NCBI GenBank assembly: GCA_002365855.1
Contig: DFAP01000092.1
Span: forward strand, 1 to 25,122
Reading direction: 5' to 3'
Origin: Pelotomaculum sp. UBA3103
GTDB taxonomy: Bacteria; Bacillota; Desulfotomaculia; Desulfotomaculales; Pelotomaculaceae
Length of the DNA stretch: 25,122 bases
A program made the translations under genes and the position numbers. The notes below the pieces were generated by a model. That model made no database searches. It worked only from the letters and a program-made list of their open reading frames with translations, and was not told the origin of the DNA. This document shows positions 17,390 through 25,106 of the stretch, piece after piece (the stretch's first letter is position 1; each line of letters begins with the position of its first letter).

Positions 17390-17992
17390 ATGTATATCCT
17401 GGCACTTAACGGCAGCCCCCACAGGGAGGGCAACACCGCATTTATGCTGGGCGCTGCCCTTGAAGAAGTGGCGTCAGCCGGGGCAAGGACCGGCCTGATC
17501 CATGTTTCTGAAGAGTTGGCTGACGTAAAGTACCCTTTCTGCCTTTACTGCAGTTCGCCCTGTGACGGCAGGTGCTACAAGAACAGCAAGCTGGCAAAGG
17601 TGTTGGAGCTGATGCGAAAGGCAGATGGTGTTTTGCTTGGAAGCCCCGTTTATTTTGGAACGGTTTCCGCGCCGCTGAAGTGTTTCTGGGATAAAACCAG
17701 AATTTTAAGAAGTGAAAAACAGCTCCTTAATGTAGTTGGAGGCGCTCTGGCAGTGGGTGCATCACGTTTTGGCGGGCAGGAAACAACCTTAAGAGCACTT
17801 CAGGACATGATGCTATGTCAGGGTATGATCGTGGTAGGTGACGGGCATCTGGAAGATGATGCGGGGCACCAGGGGGCCTGCGCCCAACAGCCGTCCAGAT
17901 CCGACATGTCGGGGCTGGAGCGTTCAAGAATTTTAGGCAGGCGAGTTCTAATAGTGGCCAAAGCAACCTCAGGACTGCGGAAAAGGAGCTAA
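17390..17992 (+). CDS. Flavodoxin-fold NAD(P)H-dependent FMN reductase / iron-sulfur flavoprotein-like
   Basis: This 200-residue protein has the NADPH-dependent FMN reductase fold. The FMN phosphate loop is LNGSPHREGNT (residues 6-16), and GSPVYFGTVSAPLKCFWDKT is the second family motif. A cysteine cluster Cys51-x2-Cys54-x3-Cys58-x3-Cys62 sits where iron-sulfur flavoproteins carry their 4Fe-4S ligands, though the spacing differs slightly from the usual C-x2-C-x2-C-x4-7-C. A redox role in an anaerobe is likely; the substrate is unknown. I chose ATG 17390 with GGGGAAG upstream; an in-frame TTG at 17372 would add six residues. It follows thpR by 55 bp and is closed by a terminator. Confidence 0.82.
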   Translation: MYILALNGSPHREGNTAFMLGAALEEVASAGARTGLIHVSEELADVKYPFCLYCSSPCDGRCYKNSKLAKVLELMRKADGVLLGSPVYFGTVSAPLKCFWDKTRILRSEKQLLNVVGGALAVGASRFGGQETTLRALQDMMLCQGMIVVGDGHLEDDAGHQGACAQQPSRSDMSGLERSRILGRRVLIVAKATSGLRKRS

Positions 17993-17998
17993 AAATCC

Positions 17999-18028
17999 CC
18001 GGCTAGCGTTTGCTGCCGGTTTTTATTT
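17999..18028 (+). terminator. Intrinsic terminator after the flavoprotein gene
   Basis: CCGGC-T-AGC pairs with GCT-GCCGG around a GTTT loop (one bulged T), followed by TTTTTATTTT. It lies directly after the stop codon and separates this unit from dgt. Confidence 0.85.
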
Positions 18029-18127
18029 TCTATTGTGAAAAACTCTCGTTCTGCCTCTCCCTGCAGGATTCCCTGAACAGCTGTAGAATAAGTTTTACAC
18101 TATTCATTGAGGTCAGGTTGTGAAGAT

Positions 18128-19129
18128 ATGGATATCCGCCTTCGCTCCGAGGAGCTAGAGCGAAAAACATTATCAGACCGTGCCTGTTTGAGCGGCTCGA
18201 GCCGGGGCCGGCTGCGCCCGGAGAAAGAATGCGGTGTGCGCACAGCTTTTCAGCGCGACCGTGACAGGATAATTCATTCAAAAAGCTTCCGCCGCCTTAA
18301 ACATAAAACGCAGGTTTTTATTATACCGGAAGGAGACCATTACCGCACCAGACTTACTCATACGCTGGAGGTTGCTCAGATAGCCCGTACAATTGCCCGG
18401 GCGCTCAGGCTAAATGAGGATTTAACCGAGGCGATCGCCCTGGGACATGACTTGGGGCATACCCCTTTTGGCCACGCCGGTGAAATGGCTATAAACGGGG
18501 TTTTTAAACCTGGTTTTAAACATAATGTGCACAGCCTCAGGGTTGTTGACTTGTTAGAGGACAGCAGGGGGCTTAACCTGACCTGGGAGGTGCGCGACGG
18601 CATTCTGAACCATACCGGGGAAACAATGCCGGCCACGCTGGAGGGGCAGATCGTTAAGATAGCTGATAGAGTTGCTTACATTAACCATGATCTGGATGAT
18701 GCGATAAGGGGCGGAGTCCTAAGCATCGGGCAGATACCTGCCAACTGCCTTGAGACTTTGGGAAAACACCACCGGGACAGGATCAATACTATGGTTTTGG
18801 ACCTGATCAACACCAATTGGGAAGGGACTCAGGCGATAAAAATGAGCCCCGCGGTTCAGGAGGCCACTGACAGCCTGAGAAATTATTTGTTTGAATATGT
18901 TTATATCGGTTCTGAGGCCAAGCGGGAGGAAGCAAAGGCCTGCCACGTTGTTCAGGGCTTGTTTAGGCACTTACAGCAGCATCCTGGCAGCTTGCCGGAG
19001 GAATACCTGCGACGTGCCCGGTCGGGAGATATCGAAAGGGTGGTGTGCGATTATATTGCAGGCATGACCGACAGGTTTGCAATACGCATGTATCAGAAAT
19101 ATTTTCTGCCTCTACCGTGGGTGGAGTAA
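18128..19129 (+). CDS. dgt: Deoxyguanosinetriphosphate triphosphohydrolase-like protein
   Basis: This 333-residue HD-domain dNTP triphosphohydrolase removes triphosphate from dNTPs to give deoxynucleosides, helping balance dNTP pools. Metal-binding residues are visible: RLTHTLEVAQIAR, then LGHDLGHTPFGHAGE (His107-Asp108), then KIADRVAYINHDLDDA. The N-terminal RTAFQRDRDRIIHSKSFRRLKHKTQVF stretch is typical of the Dgt family. I chose the ATG at 18128, which has only a weak AGG ribosome site; an in-frame TTG at 18107 would add seven residues with no better site. It is placed just ahead of dnaG, as in several Clostridia (recalled, not checked). Confidence 0.92.
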   Translation: MDIRLRSEELERKTLSDRACLSGSSRGRLRPEKECGVRTAFQRDRDRIIHSKSFRRLKHKTQVFIIPEGDHYRTRLTHTLEVAQIARTIARALRLNEDLTEAIALGHDLGHTPFGHAGEMAINGVFKPGFKHNVHSLRVVDLLEDSRGLNLTWEVRDGILNHTGETMPATLEGQIVKIADRVAYINHDLDDAIRGGVLSIGQIPANCLETLGKHHRDRINTMVLDLINTNWEGTQAIKMSPAVQEATDSLRNYLFEYVYIGSEAKREEAKACHVVQGLFRHLQQHPGSLPEEYLRRARSGDIERVVCDYIAGMTDRFAIRMYQKYFLPLPWVE

Positions 19130-19337
19130 TTTTTGTAGGATACTAAAGCCAGATATTGGTAATCATATTAGAAAAATGTCGATAGTGAAAGAAGGAAAAT
19201 ATTAAAGTCGTAGCGAAGAATTCTTAAATAAATGCATTTTTTGGCATTAATCACAAAATGTTATTTCCGGCAGGACAATAAAGATATTTGTTGAACTATT
19301 TATGTTACGCCGGGACTGGTTAGAAAGGTGATCCCGG

Positions 19338-21227
19338 GTGGGCATAATATCTGATGAAATCATCGAGGATGTTCGCCAGCGATCGGACATCGTTGAGGTG
19401 GTTACACGCCACGTTTCATTAAAGAAAACAGGGAAAAATTATATCGGTTTATGCCCCTTTCACAGTGAGCGAACACCTTCATTTACTGTCACGCCGGATA
19501 AGCAAATTTTTTATTGTTTCGGATGCAACGCCGGTGGTGATGTTTTCAGGTTTTTGATGCTGAAAAACAACCTGACTTTTTATGAAGCAGTAAGCTCCCT
19601 GGCTGAACAGGCAGGGATAACAATTCCCTCATCTGACAGTCCCGACCAGCTGGTTAAAAAGCGCAAGCTGGAAGGATTGCGCCGTATTAATCACCTGGCG
19701 AAGGAATTTTTTCAAAATATGCTGTGGCGGCATGATTCCGCTGCAGGAGCCAGAGAGTACCTGTCAGGGAGAGAACTGCCACAGGAGCTGCTGGAACGCT
19801 TTCAGGTTGGTTTTGCTCATCCGGGCTGGAGCAATCTCCTGGAGTTTCTGGAAAAGAAAGGATACCGGCCCAAGGACGCTGCCCAAGCCGGTCTGGTTAT
19901 TGAAAGTCAAACCGGAAGTTACTATGACAGGTTTCGTAACAGGATAGTTTTCCCTATATGGAATGCCACCGGCCAGGTGATTGGATTTGGAGGCCGGGTT
20001 CTTGACGAATCACTGCCCAAGTACCTTAACACACCAGAAACACCACTTTTCAGCAAAGGACGTACGCTATATGGACTGCACCTTGCGAGGGCATCCATCA
20101 GAGAAAAGGGCTATGTGATAGTGGTTGAAGGGTACATGGATGTGCTGACGGCTCATCTTTACGGGATTACGAATGCTGTGGCATCTTTAGGCACCGCGCT
20201 TACCGCGGACCAGGGCAGGATGTTAATGAACTATACCAGGAATGTTGTAATTGCTTATGACGCTGATGCAGCCGGAGTCGCGGCCACTATGCGGGGACTT
20301 GATCTCCTGCAGGAACTGGGCTGTCAGGTCCGGGTGGTAAGCATTCCGGACGGTAAGGACCCCGACGATTTCATAAAAAGACACGGGTATCAGTCCTGGG
20401 AATATTTAGTCGAGCAATCGCCTTCATTGATTGGATACAAGTTGCAGCAGTCTGCAGGCAGGGGACATTCAAAGTCAATCGCCTTAAAACTGGAGGTTAT
20501 GCAGGATATATTCCCAAGTTTATCCTTAAAGGGTGAAGTTGAAAGGGAAGAAGGTTTGAAAGAGATTGCCGCGGCATTAAATTTGAGCTGGGAGACTGTT
20601 GCTGGAGAATTTAAGAAATTTAAGGCTAGTTTGGGTAAAAAATGGACAAAAACGGATAACATTGTAAAAAACACGCATAATATTGTACGCAAAGAGGAAA
20701 AACTTGATGTTAGGGGAAAAGCTGAGTCTATTCTCCTGCGGATTATCCTGGAGGATCCTTCTCTGGCAGTTAATATTCAGGACGAATTGGGTAAAGAACC
20801 ATTTACAAACTCATATCATCAAGAAATTTTTAAACATTTTCTAATAGCTGCTGAGCAACCGGGCTACAGGCCCGAAAATATTTTTAAATTCATTCAAAAC
20901 GATGTTCAAAATGTTTTAAGTATGTTACTAACATTAGATATTCCCGGGGAAAACCCCGAGCAGATCTTCAAAGCCTATATCGAGTCAATAAATCGATACA
21001 TCCGTCAGGAACGCAGGGAGAATCTTTTGAAGGAAATACGTGAAGCTGAAAACACAGGTAATGATAAGTTGTTTCATGATTTATTTGAAGAGCTTATTAT
21101 CTTAAAAGGGATAGATGAGGCTGAAAAAACCGGCAACCGCGGACGTGCTGAAAGATTGTTAAAGAAACACCGGGAGAAATTTACTCTAAATAATGGAAAG
21201 CGCCTTGAGGGGAGGGATACGATGTGA
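19338..21227 (+). CDS. dnaG: DNA primase
   Basis: This 629-residue primase synthesises RNA primers at the replication fork. The N-terminal CHC2 zinc ribbon has Cys39, His42, Cys60 and Cys63. The Toprim catalytic core holds the acidic residues Glu264 (VVEGYMDV) and Asp308/Asp310 (YDADAAG). The less conserved C-terminal part (from about 450) corresponds to the DnaB helicase-interacting domain. The start is GTG with AAAGGTGAT upstream. The 208-bp gap before it is AT-rich; I see an AATGC/GCATT inverted repeat near 19232-19249 but no convincing promoter. Its stop overlaps the rpoD start by 4 bp (GTGA), so the two genes are translationally coupled. Confidence 0.96.
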   Translation: MGIISDEIIEDVRQRSDIVEVVTRHVSLKKTGKNYIGLCPFHSERTPSFTVTPDKQIFYCFGCNAGGDVFRFLMLKNNLTFYEAVSSLAEQAGITIPSSDSPDQLVKKRKLEGLRRINHLAKEFFQNMLWRHDSAAGAREYLSGRELPQELLERFQVGFAHPGWSNLLEFLEKKGYRPKDAAQAGLVIESQTGSYYDRFRNRIVFPIWNATGQVIGFGGRVLDESLPKYLNTPETPLFSKGRTLYGLHLARASIREKGYVIVVEGYMDVLTAHLYGITNAVASLGTALTADQGRMLMNYTRNVVIAYDADAAGVAATMRGLDLLQELGCQVRVVSIPDGKDPDDFIKRHGYQSWEYLVEQSPSLIGYKLQQSAGRGHSKSIALKLEVMQDIFPSLSLKGEVEREEGLKEIAAALNLSWETVAGEFKKFKASLGKKWTKTDNIVKNTHNIVRKEEKLDVRGKAESILLRIILEDPSLAVNIQDELGKEPFTNSYHQEIFKHFLIAAEQPGYRPENIFKFIQNDVQNVLSMLLTLDIPGENPEQIFKAYIESINRYIRQERRENLLKEIREAENTGNDKLFHDLFEELIILKGIDEAEKTGNRGRAERLLKKHREKFTLNNGKRLEGRDTM

Positions 21228-22315
21228 GCGAGGAAATCATATTTGAAGGTGTCAAGGACTTAATCGAGAAAGGTAAAAAGCGCGGAGTTCTGACATATAA
21301 CGAAATTATGGACAGTCTTCAGGGTACCGACCTGACACCTGAACAAATTGATGATATATATGAAAAACTTGCGAACCTGGGTATAGAAGTTGTTCCGGAA
21401 GCCGCAGACATTGAGACTCATGAACGGTCGCCGCTGGGAACACCCCCCGAAGGAGCTGAGGTAGACCTGACCATCCCCGAAGGTGTTGGAATAGACGATC
21501 CCGTCCGCATGTATTTAAAGGAAATTGGTCGTGTACCGCTCCTCACATCTGCAGAGGAAGTGGACCTGGCCATACGCATGGAGAATGGTGAAGAAGAGGC
21601 CAAAAGAAGGCTGGCGGAAGCCAACTTGAGGCTGGTGGTTAGTATTGCCAAGCGCTATGTCGGCAGGGGGATGCTGTTCCTGGACCTGATTCAGGAAGGC
21701 AACCTGGGATTGATTAAAGCGGTTGAAAAGTTTGATCACCGTAAGGGATTTAAGTTCAGCACTTATGCCACCTGGTGGATTCGCCAGGCCATCACCAGGG
21801 CTATCGCGGACCAGGCCAGGACGATCAGGATCCCCGTGCATATGGTGGAAACCATAAATAAACTCATCAGAGTTTCCCGGCAGCTTTTACAGGAGTTAGG
21901 GCGCGATCCAAGCCCTGAGGAAATCGCCAAGGAGATGAACATTTCCGAGGAAAAAGTCAGGGAAATTCAAAAGATTGCACAGGAACCGGTATCACTGGAA
22001 ACACCCATCGGTGAGGAGGAAGATTCACACCTGGGAGATTTTATTGAAGATCAGGAAGCCAGGGCACCCGCCGAAGAAGCTTCATTTACTTTACTGCGGG
22101 AACAGTTGGACGAAGTATTAAAGACGTTAACAGATCGTGAGCAGAGGGTTCTGCGCCTGCGGTTTGGCCTTGATGACGGCCGGGCGCGTACGCTGGAAGA
22201 GGTTGGGCAAAAGTTTGGTGTTACCCGGGAGAGGATCAGGCAGATTGAAGCCAAAACACTTCGCAAATTGCGCCATCCAAGCCGCAGTAAAAAATTAAAA
22301 GACTACCTGGACTAA
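21224..22315 (+). CDS. rpoD: RNA polymerase primary sigma factor (SigA/RpoD)
   Basis: This 363-residue housekeeping sigma factor has a short region 1.1 (about residues 1-60) and region 1.2 ([18 protein letters not shown]). Region 2 (about 133-203) has the near-invariant core-binding and -10 recognition sequence [31 protein letters not shown]. Region 3 follows, and then region 4 with the -35 helix-turn-helix ([34 protein letters not shown]). The start is GTG, overlapping dnaG by 4 bp, with GAGGGGAGGG upstream. The dnaG-rpoD pairing is the classic macromolecular synthesis operon. The promoters seen in this window (TTGACN-17-TATAAT type) are what this factor should recognise. Confidence 0.97.
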   Translation: MSEEIIFEGVKDLIEKGKKRGVLTYNEIMDSLQGTDLTPEQIDDIYEKLANLGIEVVPEAADIETHERSPLGTPPEGAEVDLTIPEGVGIDDPVRMYLKEIGRVPLLTSAEEVDLAIRMENGEEEAKRRLAEANLRLVVSIAKRYVGRGMLFLDLIQEGNLGLIKAVEKFDHRKGFKFSTYATWWIRQAITRAIADQARTIRIPVHMVETINKLIRVSRQLLQELGRDPSPEEIAKEMNISEEKVREIQKIAQEPVSLETPIGEEEDSHLGDFIEDQEARAPAEEASFTLLREQLDEVLKTLTDREQRVLRLRFGLDDGRARTLEEVGQKFGVTRERIRQIEAKTLRKLRHPSRSKKLKDYLD

Positions 22316-22334
22316 TTTCTCAGCAACAGATGCA

Positions 22335-22363
22335 TTGACTGCGGCCACAAATTATCGTATAAT
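22335..22363 (+). promoter_or_regulatory. Promoter of the tRNA operon
   Basis: The -35 is TTGACT (22335-22340) and the -10 is a perfect TATAAT (22358-22363), with a 17-base spacer. The expected start is near 22370, about 9 bases before tRNA-Asn. It is among the strongest promoters in the window, as fits stable RNA. Confidence 0.92.
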
Positions 22364-22378
22364 ACTTGTTGCTGATGT

Positions 22379-22453
22379 TCCTCGATAGCTCAACGGTAGA
22401 GCAACCGGCTGTTAACCGGTAGGTTGTAGGTTCGAATCCTACTCGGGGAGCCA
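22379..22453 (+). tRNA. tRNA-Asn (anticodon GTT)
   Basis: A complete cloverleaf: the acceptor TCCTCGA pairs with TCGGGGA, the D arm is TAGCTCAACGGTAGAGC, the anticodon arm ACCGG-CTGTTAA-CCGGT shows GTT, the T arm is GTAGG-TTCGAAT-CCTAC, and the 3' CCA is encoded. It is the first of four tRNAs in one operon. Confidence 0.97.
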
Positions 22454-22459
22454 TATTTT

Positions 22460-22534
22460 GGGCCCATAGCTCAACGGTAGAGCATCCGGCTCATAACCGG
22501 CTGGTTCCAGGTTCGAATCCTGGTGGGCCCACCA
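22460..22534 (+). tRNA. tRNA-Met (anticodon CAT)
   Basis: Acceptor GGGCCCA pairs perfectly with TGGGCCC. The anticodon arm TCCGG-CTCATAA-CCGGC shows CAT, the T arm is CCAGG-TTCGAAT-CCTGG, and CCA is encoded. The closed first pair rules out an initiator tRNA, so this is elongator Met or, less likely, the Ile tRNA whose CAT is modified by TilS. It follows tRNA-Asn by 6 bp. Confidence 0.93.
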
Positions 22535-22536
22535 CA

Positions 22537-22615
22537 TCAGATGTCTGTCGTCAGATATCAGATGTTGGAAAAAGATTATTTCAGACTTCCGACTTCAGAC
22601 ATCCGACTTCTGATA
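22537..22615. repeat. Two blocks of heptamer repeats with a TCNGA core
   Basis: The left block (22537-22564) reads as four consecutive 7-mers: TCAGATG, TCTGTCG, TCAGATA, TCAGATG. The right block (22581-22615) reads as five: TCAGACT, TCCGACT, TCAGACA, TCCGACT, TCTGATA. The core TCNGA is a palindrome, so the blocks can pair with each other across a 16-base spacer. The element lies inside the tRNA operon between tRNA-Met and tRNA-Glu, in a spacer much longer (83 bp) than the other two (6-7 bp). Confidence 0.8.
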
Positions 22616-22617
22616 TT

Positions 22618-22693
22618 GGCCCCTTGGTCAAGCGGTTTAAGACACCGCCCTTTCACGGCGGTAACACGGGTTCGAATCCCGTAGGGGTCACCA
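22618..22693 (+). tRNA. tRNA-Glu (anticodon TTC)
   Basis: Acceptor GGCCCCT pairs with AGGGGTC (one G-U). The anticodon arm CCGCC-CTTTCAC-GGCGG shows TTC, the T arm is CGGGT-TCGAAT-CCCGT, and CCA is encoded. It starts directly after the heptamer repeat block. Confidence 0.97.
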
Positions 22694-22700
22694 CAAACAT

Positions 22701-22776
<76 letters not shown>

Positions 22777-22786
22777 AAAAAACAAA

Positions 22787-22828
22787 AGCAGCAGCGACGG
22801 AGAAAACCTTCGGAGCTGTTGCTTTTTT
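22787..22828 (+). terminator. Terminator of the tRNA operon
   Basis: AGCAGCAGC pairs with GCTGTTGCT (9 bp, one G-U) around a 19-base loop, followed by TTTTTT. It starts 10 bp after tRNA-Val. Confidence 0.9.
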
Positions 22829-22892
22829 CTAAAAACGATCATTTGTTAACATAATTTGTATTATTTAATCGCCTTTTCGTTTTCGGTCATGG

Positions 22893-22950
22893 TTCCCCAT
22901 CCGTGGCATATGTATCTGGCGCTTAAGTTCACCTTAAGTTTGGATGGGAA
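22893..22950. other. Structured non-coding segment of unknown role
   Basis: The arms TTCCCCATCC and GGATGGGAA are complementary apart from one extra C, and enclose CTTAAG-TTCAC-CTTAAG, itself able to pair. It lies between the tRNA terminator and the fluoride riboswitch promoter, in a 450-bp stretch with no protein gene. It does not match a known element I can name. The rest of 22830-23000 is AT-rich and holds nothing I can support. Confidence 0.35.
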
Positions 22951-23000
22951 GGTATTTTAACCCGCCCAACCTTTGATTATTCTTTGTAAAATAGCAGTTG

Positions 23001-23029
23001 TTGACATTTAAATCAAAGTATTTTATCAT
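23001..23029 (+). promoter_or_regulatory. Promoter of the fluoride riboswitch transcript
   Basis: A perfect -35 TTGACA (23001-23006), a 17-base spacer and a -10 TATCAT (23024-23029) place the start near 23036, about ten bases before the riboswitch aptamer. A TATAAT at 23037-23042 is too far from the -35, and would start transcription inside the aptamer. Confidence 0.88.
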
Positions 23030-23044
23030 TTATTCATATAATTT

Positions 23045-23116
23045 GCAGCGATGGGGCTCGCGAAAATGCCTTGCGGCTAATAGCTCCTGTAGATATTATT
23101 TACAGGTGCTATTTTT
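23045..23116 (+). promoter_or_regulatory. Fluoride riboswitch (crcB motif) with expression platform
   Basis: The segment lines up with the known fluoride aptamer block by block: GCGAUG, then GGGGCU, CGC, an A-rich joiner, the small GCC-UUGC-GGC hairpin, UAAU, AGCUCC and UGUAG. GGGGCU (23053-23058) and AGCUCC (23082-23087) are complementary with one G-U and form the diagnostic pseudoknot. The 3' strand of that pseudoknot is also the 5' arm of a terminator, so fluoride binding should prevent termination and switch the downstream gene on. These riboswitches usually control fluoride exporters (CrcB/Fluc, CLC-F); none is visible here, and the next gene is a dynamin-like GTPase. The recognition is by eye from the conserved sequence. 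Confidence 0.9.
23081..23116 (+). terminator. Riboswitch-controlled terminator
   Basis: TAGCTCCTGTA and TACAGGTGCTA form an 11-bp stem with one T-T mismatch around a 9-base loop, followed by TTTTTATTT. It competes with the aptamer pseudoknot for AGCTCC. Confidence 0.9.
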
Positions 23117-23249
23117 ATTTCTAGGGGTAGTGTAGAGATCACTTGTTACGGCCTTAAAAGATAACAATTTAGCTGTCCGGAAGGGTGCGCGGCCTCAGCC
23201 TTACAAGATGGGCAGGATAGAGGCAAACCTAAAATAAATGCTTACCTTT

Positions 23250-23264
23250 TGTTAAAGTTTAACA
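23250..23264. promoter_or_regulatory. 15-bp perfect palindrome upstream of the dynamin-like gene
   Basis: TGTTAAA-G-TTTAACA is a perfect inverted repeat 26 bases before the ATG, downstream of the riboswitch terminator. It could be an operator. The half sites resemble Rex-type sites, but the central spacing is one base short. Remaining sequence between 23117 and 23249 shows no gene or promoter I can support. Confidence 0.35.
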
Positions 23265-23290
23265 CTAAATACTGAAAAGGAGTTCCTAAT

Positions 23291-25064
23291 ATGCTGGACC
23301 AATATGTCTCAAGTAAAAGCTTTCTTTTGCAGGTAATAGATAAAGTCGGTGATTTTGCCAGGGAAAAAGGTAACAGCCCGGCTGCCTCACTTTTAAAAGA
23401 AAGTAGGCTGTAGGCTAAGACTGGAACAGGAGAATTTTACTTTAGTTATTCTTGGTGAATTTAAACGGGGCAAGTCCACTCTGATTAATGCTCTTCTTAC
23501 AAGTCAGCTGCTGCCAACTGCCATAGTTCCCCTGACAGCTATCCCTACAGTTATTAAATATGGCGAGCAACTGGCAGTTCAGGTGCTTTACCTGGATGGA
23601 ACAAAAAAAGAGATATCAATAGGTGAAATTGACGACTACGTAACAGAGAGGAAAAACCCAAAGAATATAAAAAAAATTCGAGAGGTGCATATCAGCTATT
23701 CATCAGGTCTTTTAAAGCAGGGTGTTACCCTCGTTGATACTCCAGGTGTCGGGTCGGTATACCAGCATAACACAGAAGCGGCATATGCCTATTTGTCTAA
23801 TTCAGATGCTGCAATTTTTATGATTTCTGTTGATGCGCCGCTTAGTAAAAATGAGATTGATTACTTAAAACACATTGTAAAATACGTTAAAAAAATATTC
23901 TTTGTTTTGAATAAAGTAGACATTGCTTCCCCGGAGGACGTGGTGGAGTCTTTAGAATATACCCGGGCGACTTTACAGGAACAACTGGGACAGGCAGAAT
24001 ATGACTTGGTCCCAATATCTGCACGCCAAGCTCTAGTTAATAGAACTGGTGGGGGTGTGACTGGGATTGAGGCAGGCGGCTTAATCAGTCTGGAAGAACG
24101 ACTTAGCAATTTTATCAGAAAGGATAAGGGCAGAATTATCCTGGAAGCTTCAGCCACCAGGGTGCTTCGGACGATAAACGAGCTGGAGCTGGAACTCCTC
24201 TTGTGGCAGCGGGCTATGGACAGTACTCTGCAAGACCTGGACCAAAAAGCTGTGCTTTTCACATCTGAGCTGGATAAGCTGGAGCAGGAGCGAGAGGATT
24301 CAATTCATCTGCTTTACCGGGAGGTAGAGCAAGTATGCTCTATAATAGAGGAAAATATCAACGAATACAATACAGCAAAAAAAAGCGAGATATTAAAGAT
24401 TTTGGAGGAATTTTATGAAAGCGAATTGCCTGACAAGCCAGCTAAAGATCTAACCAGCAGTCTGAATCTTTTCATCAAGGAACTGATTCTGGGTATTTTA
24501 AATGAAAAACATAATGAACTTAAGATTAAGGCTAAGGATCATATTAAAAAAATTGCTTTGAGATTCTTTAATCGCATAGAGGATGTTGTTGACAGAACGA
24601 TGTCCGTTTCAGCCGAGATTTTCGAAATACCAGCTGAAAAATCCGTGTCTAAGGAATATATACTAGGTTCTAAAAATTTTTATTTTCACTTTGATAAACA
24701 TGTGACTATCATACCATCCGTGGAATCAATAACATCACTGGGGATACTCCCAAAGGCTCTAATTGCCGGTCAGATTTTAAAAAATGCTAAATATAAGCTA
24801 ATAGAGCTATTTGATCGTAACTGCGGTAGAGTGCGCTACGACCTGGTGTACAACATGAAGGAAGGCGCGCGGGATGTCGCAGGAGAAATCAGGTTAAGGG
24901 CCGATGCGGTTTCTCATGGCCTGCGTTCCTCCTTGGAAAAAGCTCTAAGTGAAATAGATATTGAAGAGGAGGAGCGCCTGGAAAAGGTGGCAAAATGGGA
25001 AAAGGAATATCGCGAGATAATAATAATAAAGGAAGACATAAAACGGTTCATTGATTCAATTTAA
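23291..25064 (+). pseudogene. Dynamin-family GTPase, frameshifted by a 7-bp tandem duplication
   Basis: A good ribosome site (AAGGAG, 23277-23282) precedes the ATG at 23291, which encodes 40 residues and then meets TAG at 23411. The P-loop GEFKRGKST continues in another frame. Between them GTAGGCT occurs twice in tandem (23403-23409, 23410-23416). Removing one copy gives a continuous 588-residue protein reading LLKESRLRLEQENFTLVILGEFKRGKSTLINALL across the junction. The GTPase domain has G1 (restored residues 53-61), DTPGVGS (G3) and NKVD (G4). The C-terminal half is helical with coiled-coil character and a hydrophobic segment (SLGILPKALIAGQIL), as in bacterial dynamin-like membrane-remodelling proteins. 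As it stands, the longest ORF begins at 23583 and lacks the P-loop, so it should not be functional. It is preceded by the fluoride riboswitch. Phase variation or a sequencing error are alternatives to decay. Confidence 0.85.
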
Positions 25065-25072
25065 ACTTAACC

Positions 25073-25106
25073 TGAAGGTGATGGGGTCATGAAGGTGATG
25101 GGGTCA
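25073..25106. repeat. 17-bp tandem repeat, two copies, at the window end
   Basis: TGAAGGTGATGGGGTCA occurs at 25073-25089 and again immediately at 25090-25106. The following GGCTTGCATTATTGCA resembles, from memory, sequence found next to REP-associated Y1 (IS200-like) transposase genes. The window ends before any such gene could be seen. Confidence 0.7.

Noticed and set aside
19130..19337. Promoter for dnaG (TTGGCA near 19240 or TTGTTGAAC near 19290)
   Set aside because: No -10 hexamer is found at a workable distance from either candidate.
22535..22617. CRISPR array
   Set aside because: The repeats are only 7 bp with no spacers of constant length, and no cas genes are in the window.
23037..23042. 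Perfect TATAAT upstream of the fluoride riboswitch
   Set aside because: It is 30 bases from the TTGACA and would start transcription inside the aptamer; TATCAT at 17-base spacing is the better -10.
23250..23264. Rex operator
   Set aside because: The half sites are similar, but Rex sites have a four-base centre and this palindrome has three in the equivalent frame.
23394..23416. Programmed ribosomal frameshift in the dynamin-like gene
   Set aside because: There is no slippery heptamer or stimulatory structure in the right place, and a perfect 7-bp tandem duplication explains the shift exactly.
23583..25064. Intact GTPase gene starting at ATG 23583
   Set aside because: This start would omit the P-loop and the region before it, which are plainly present upstream in the same frame; the real gene starts at 23291 and is frameshifted.
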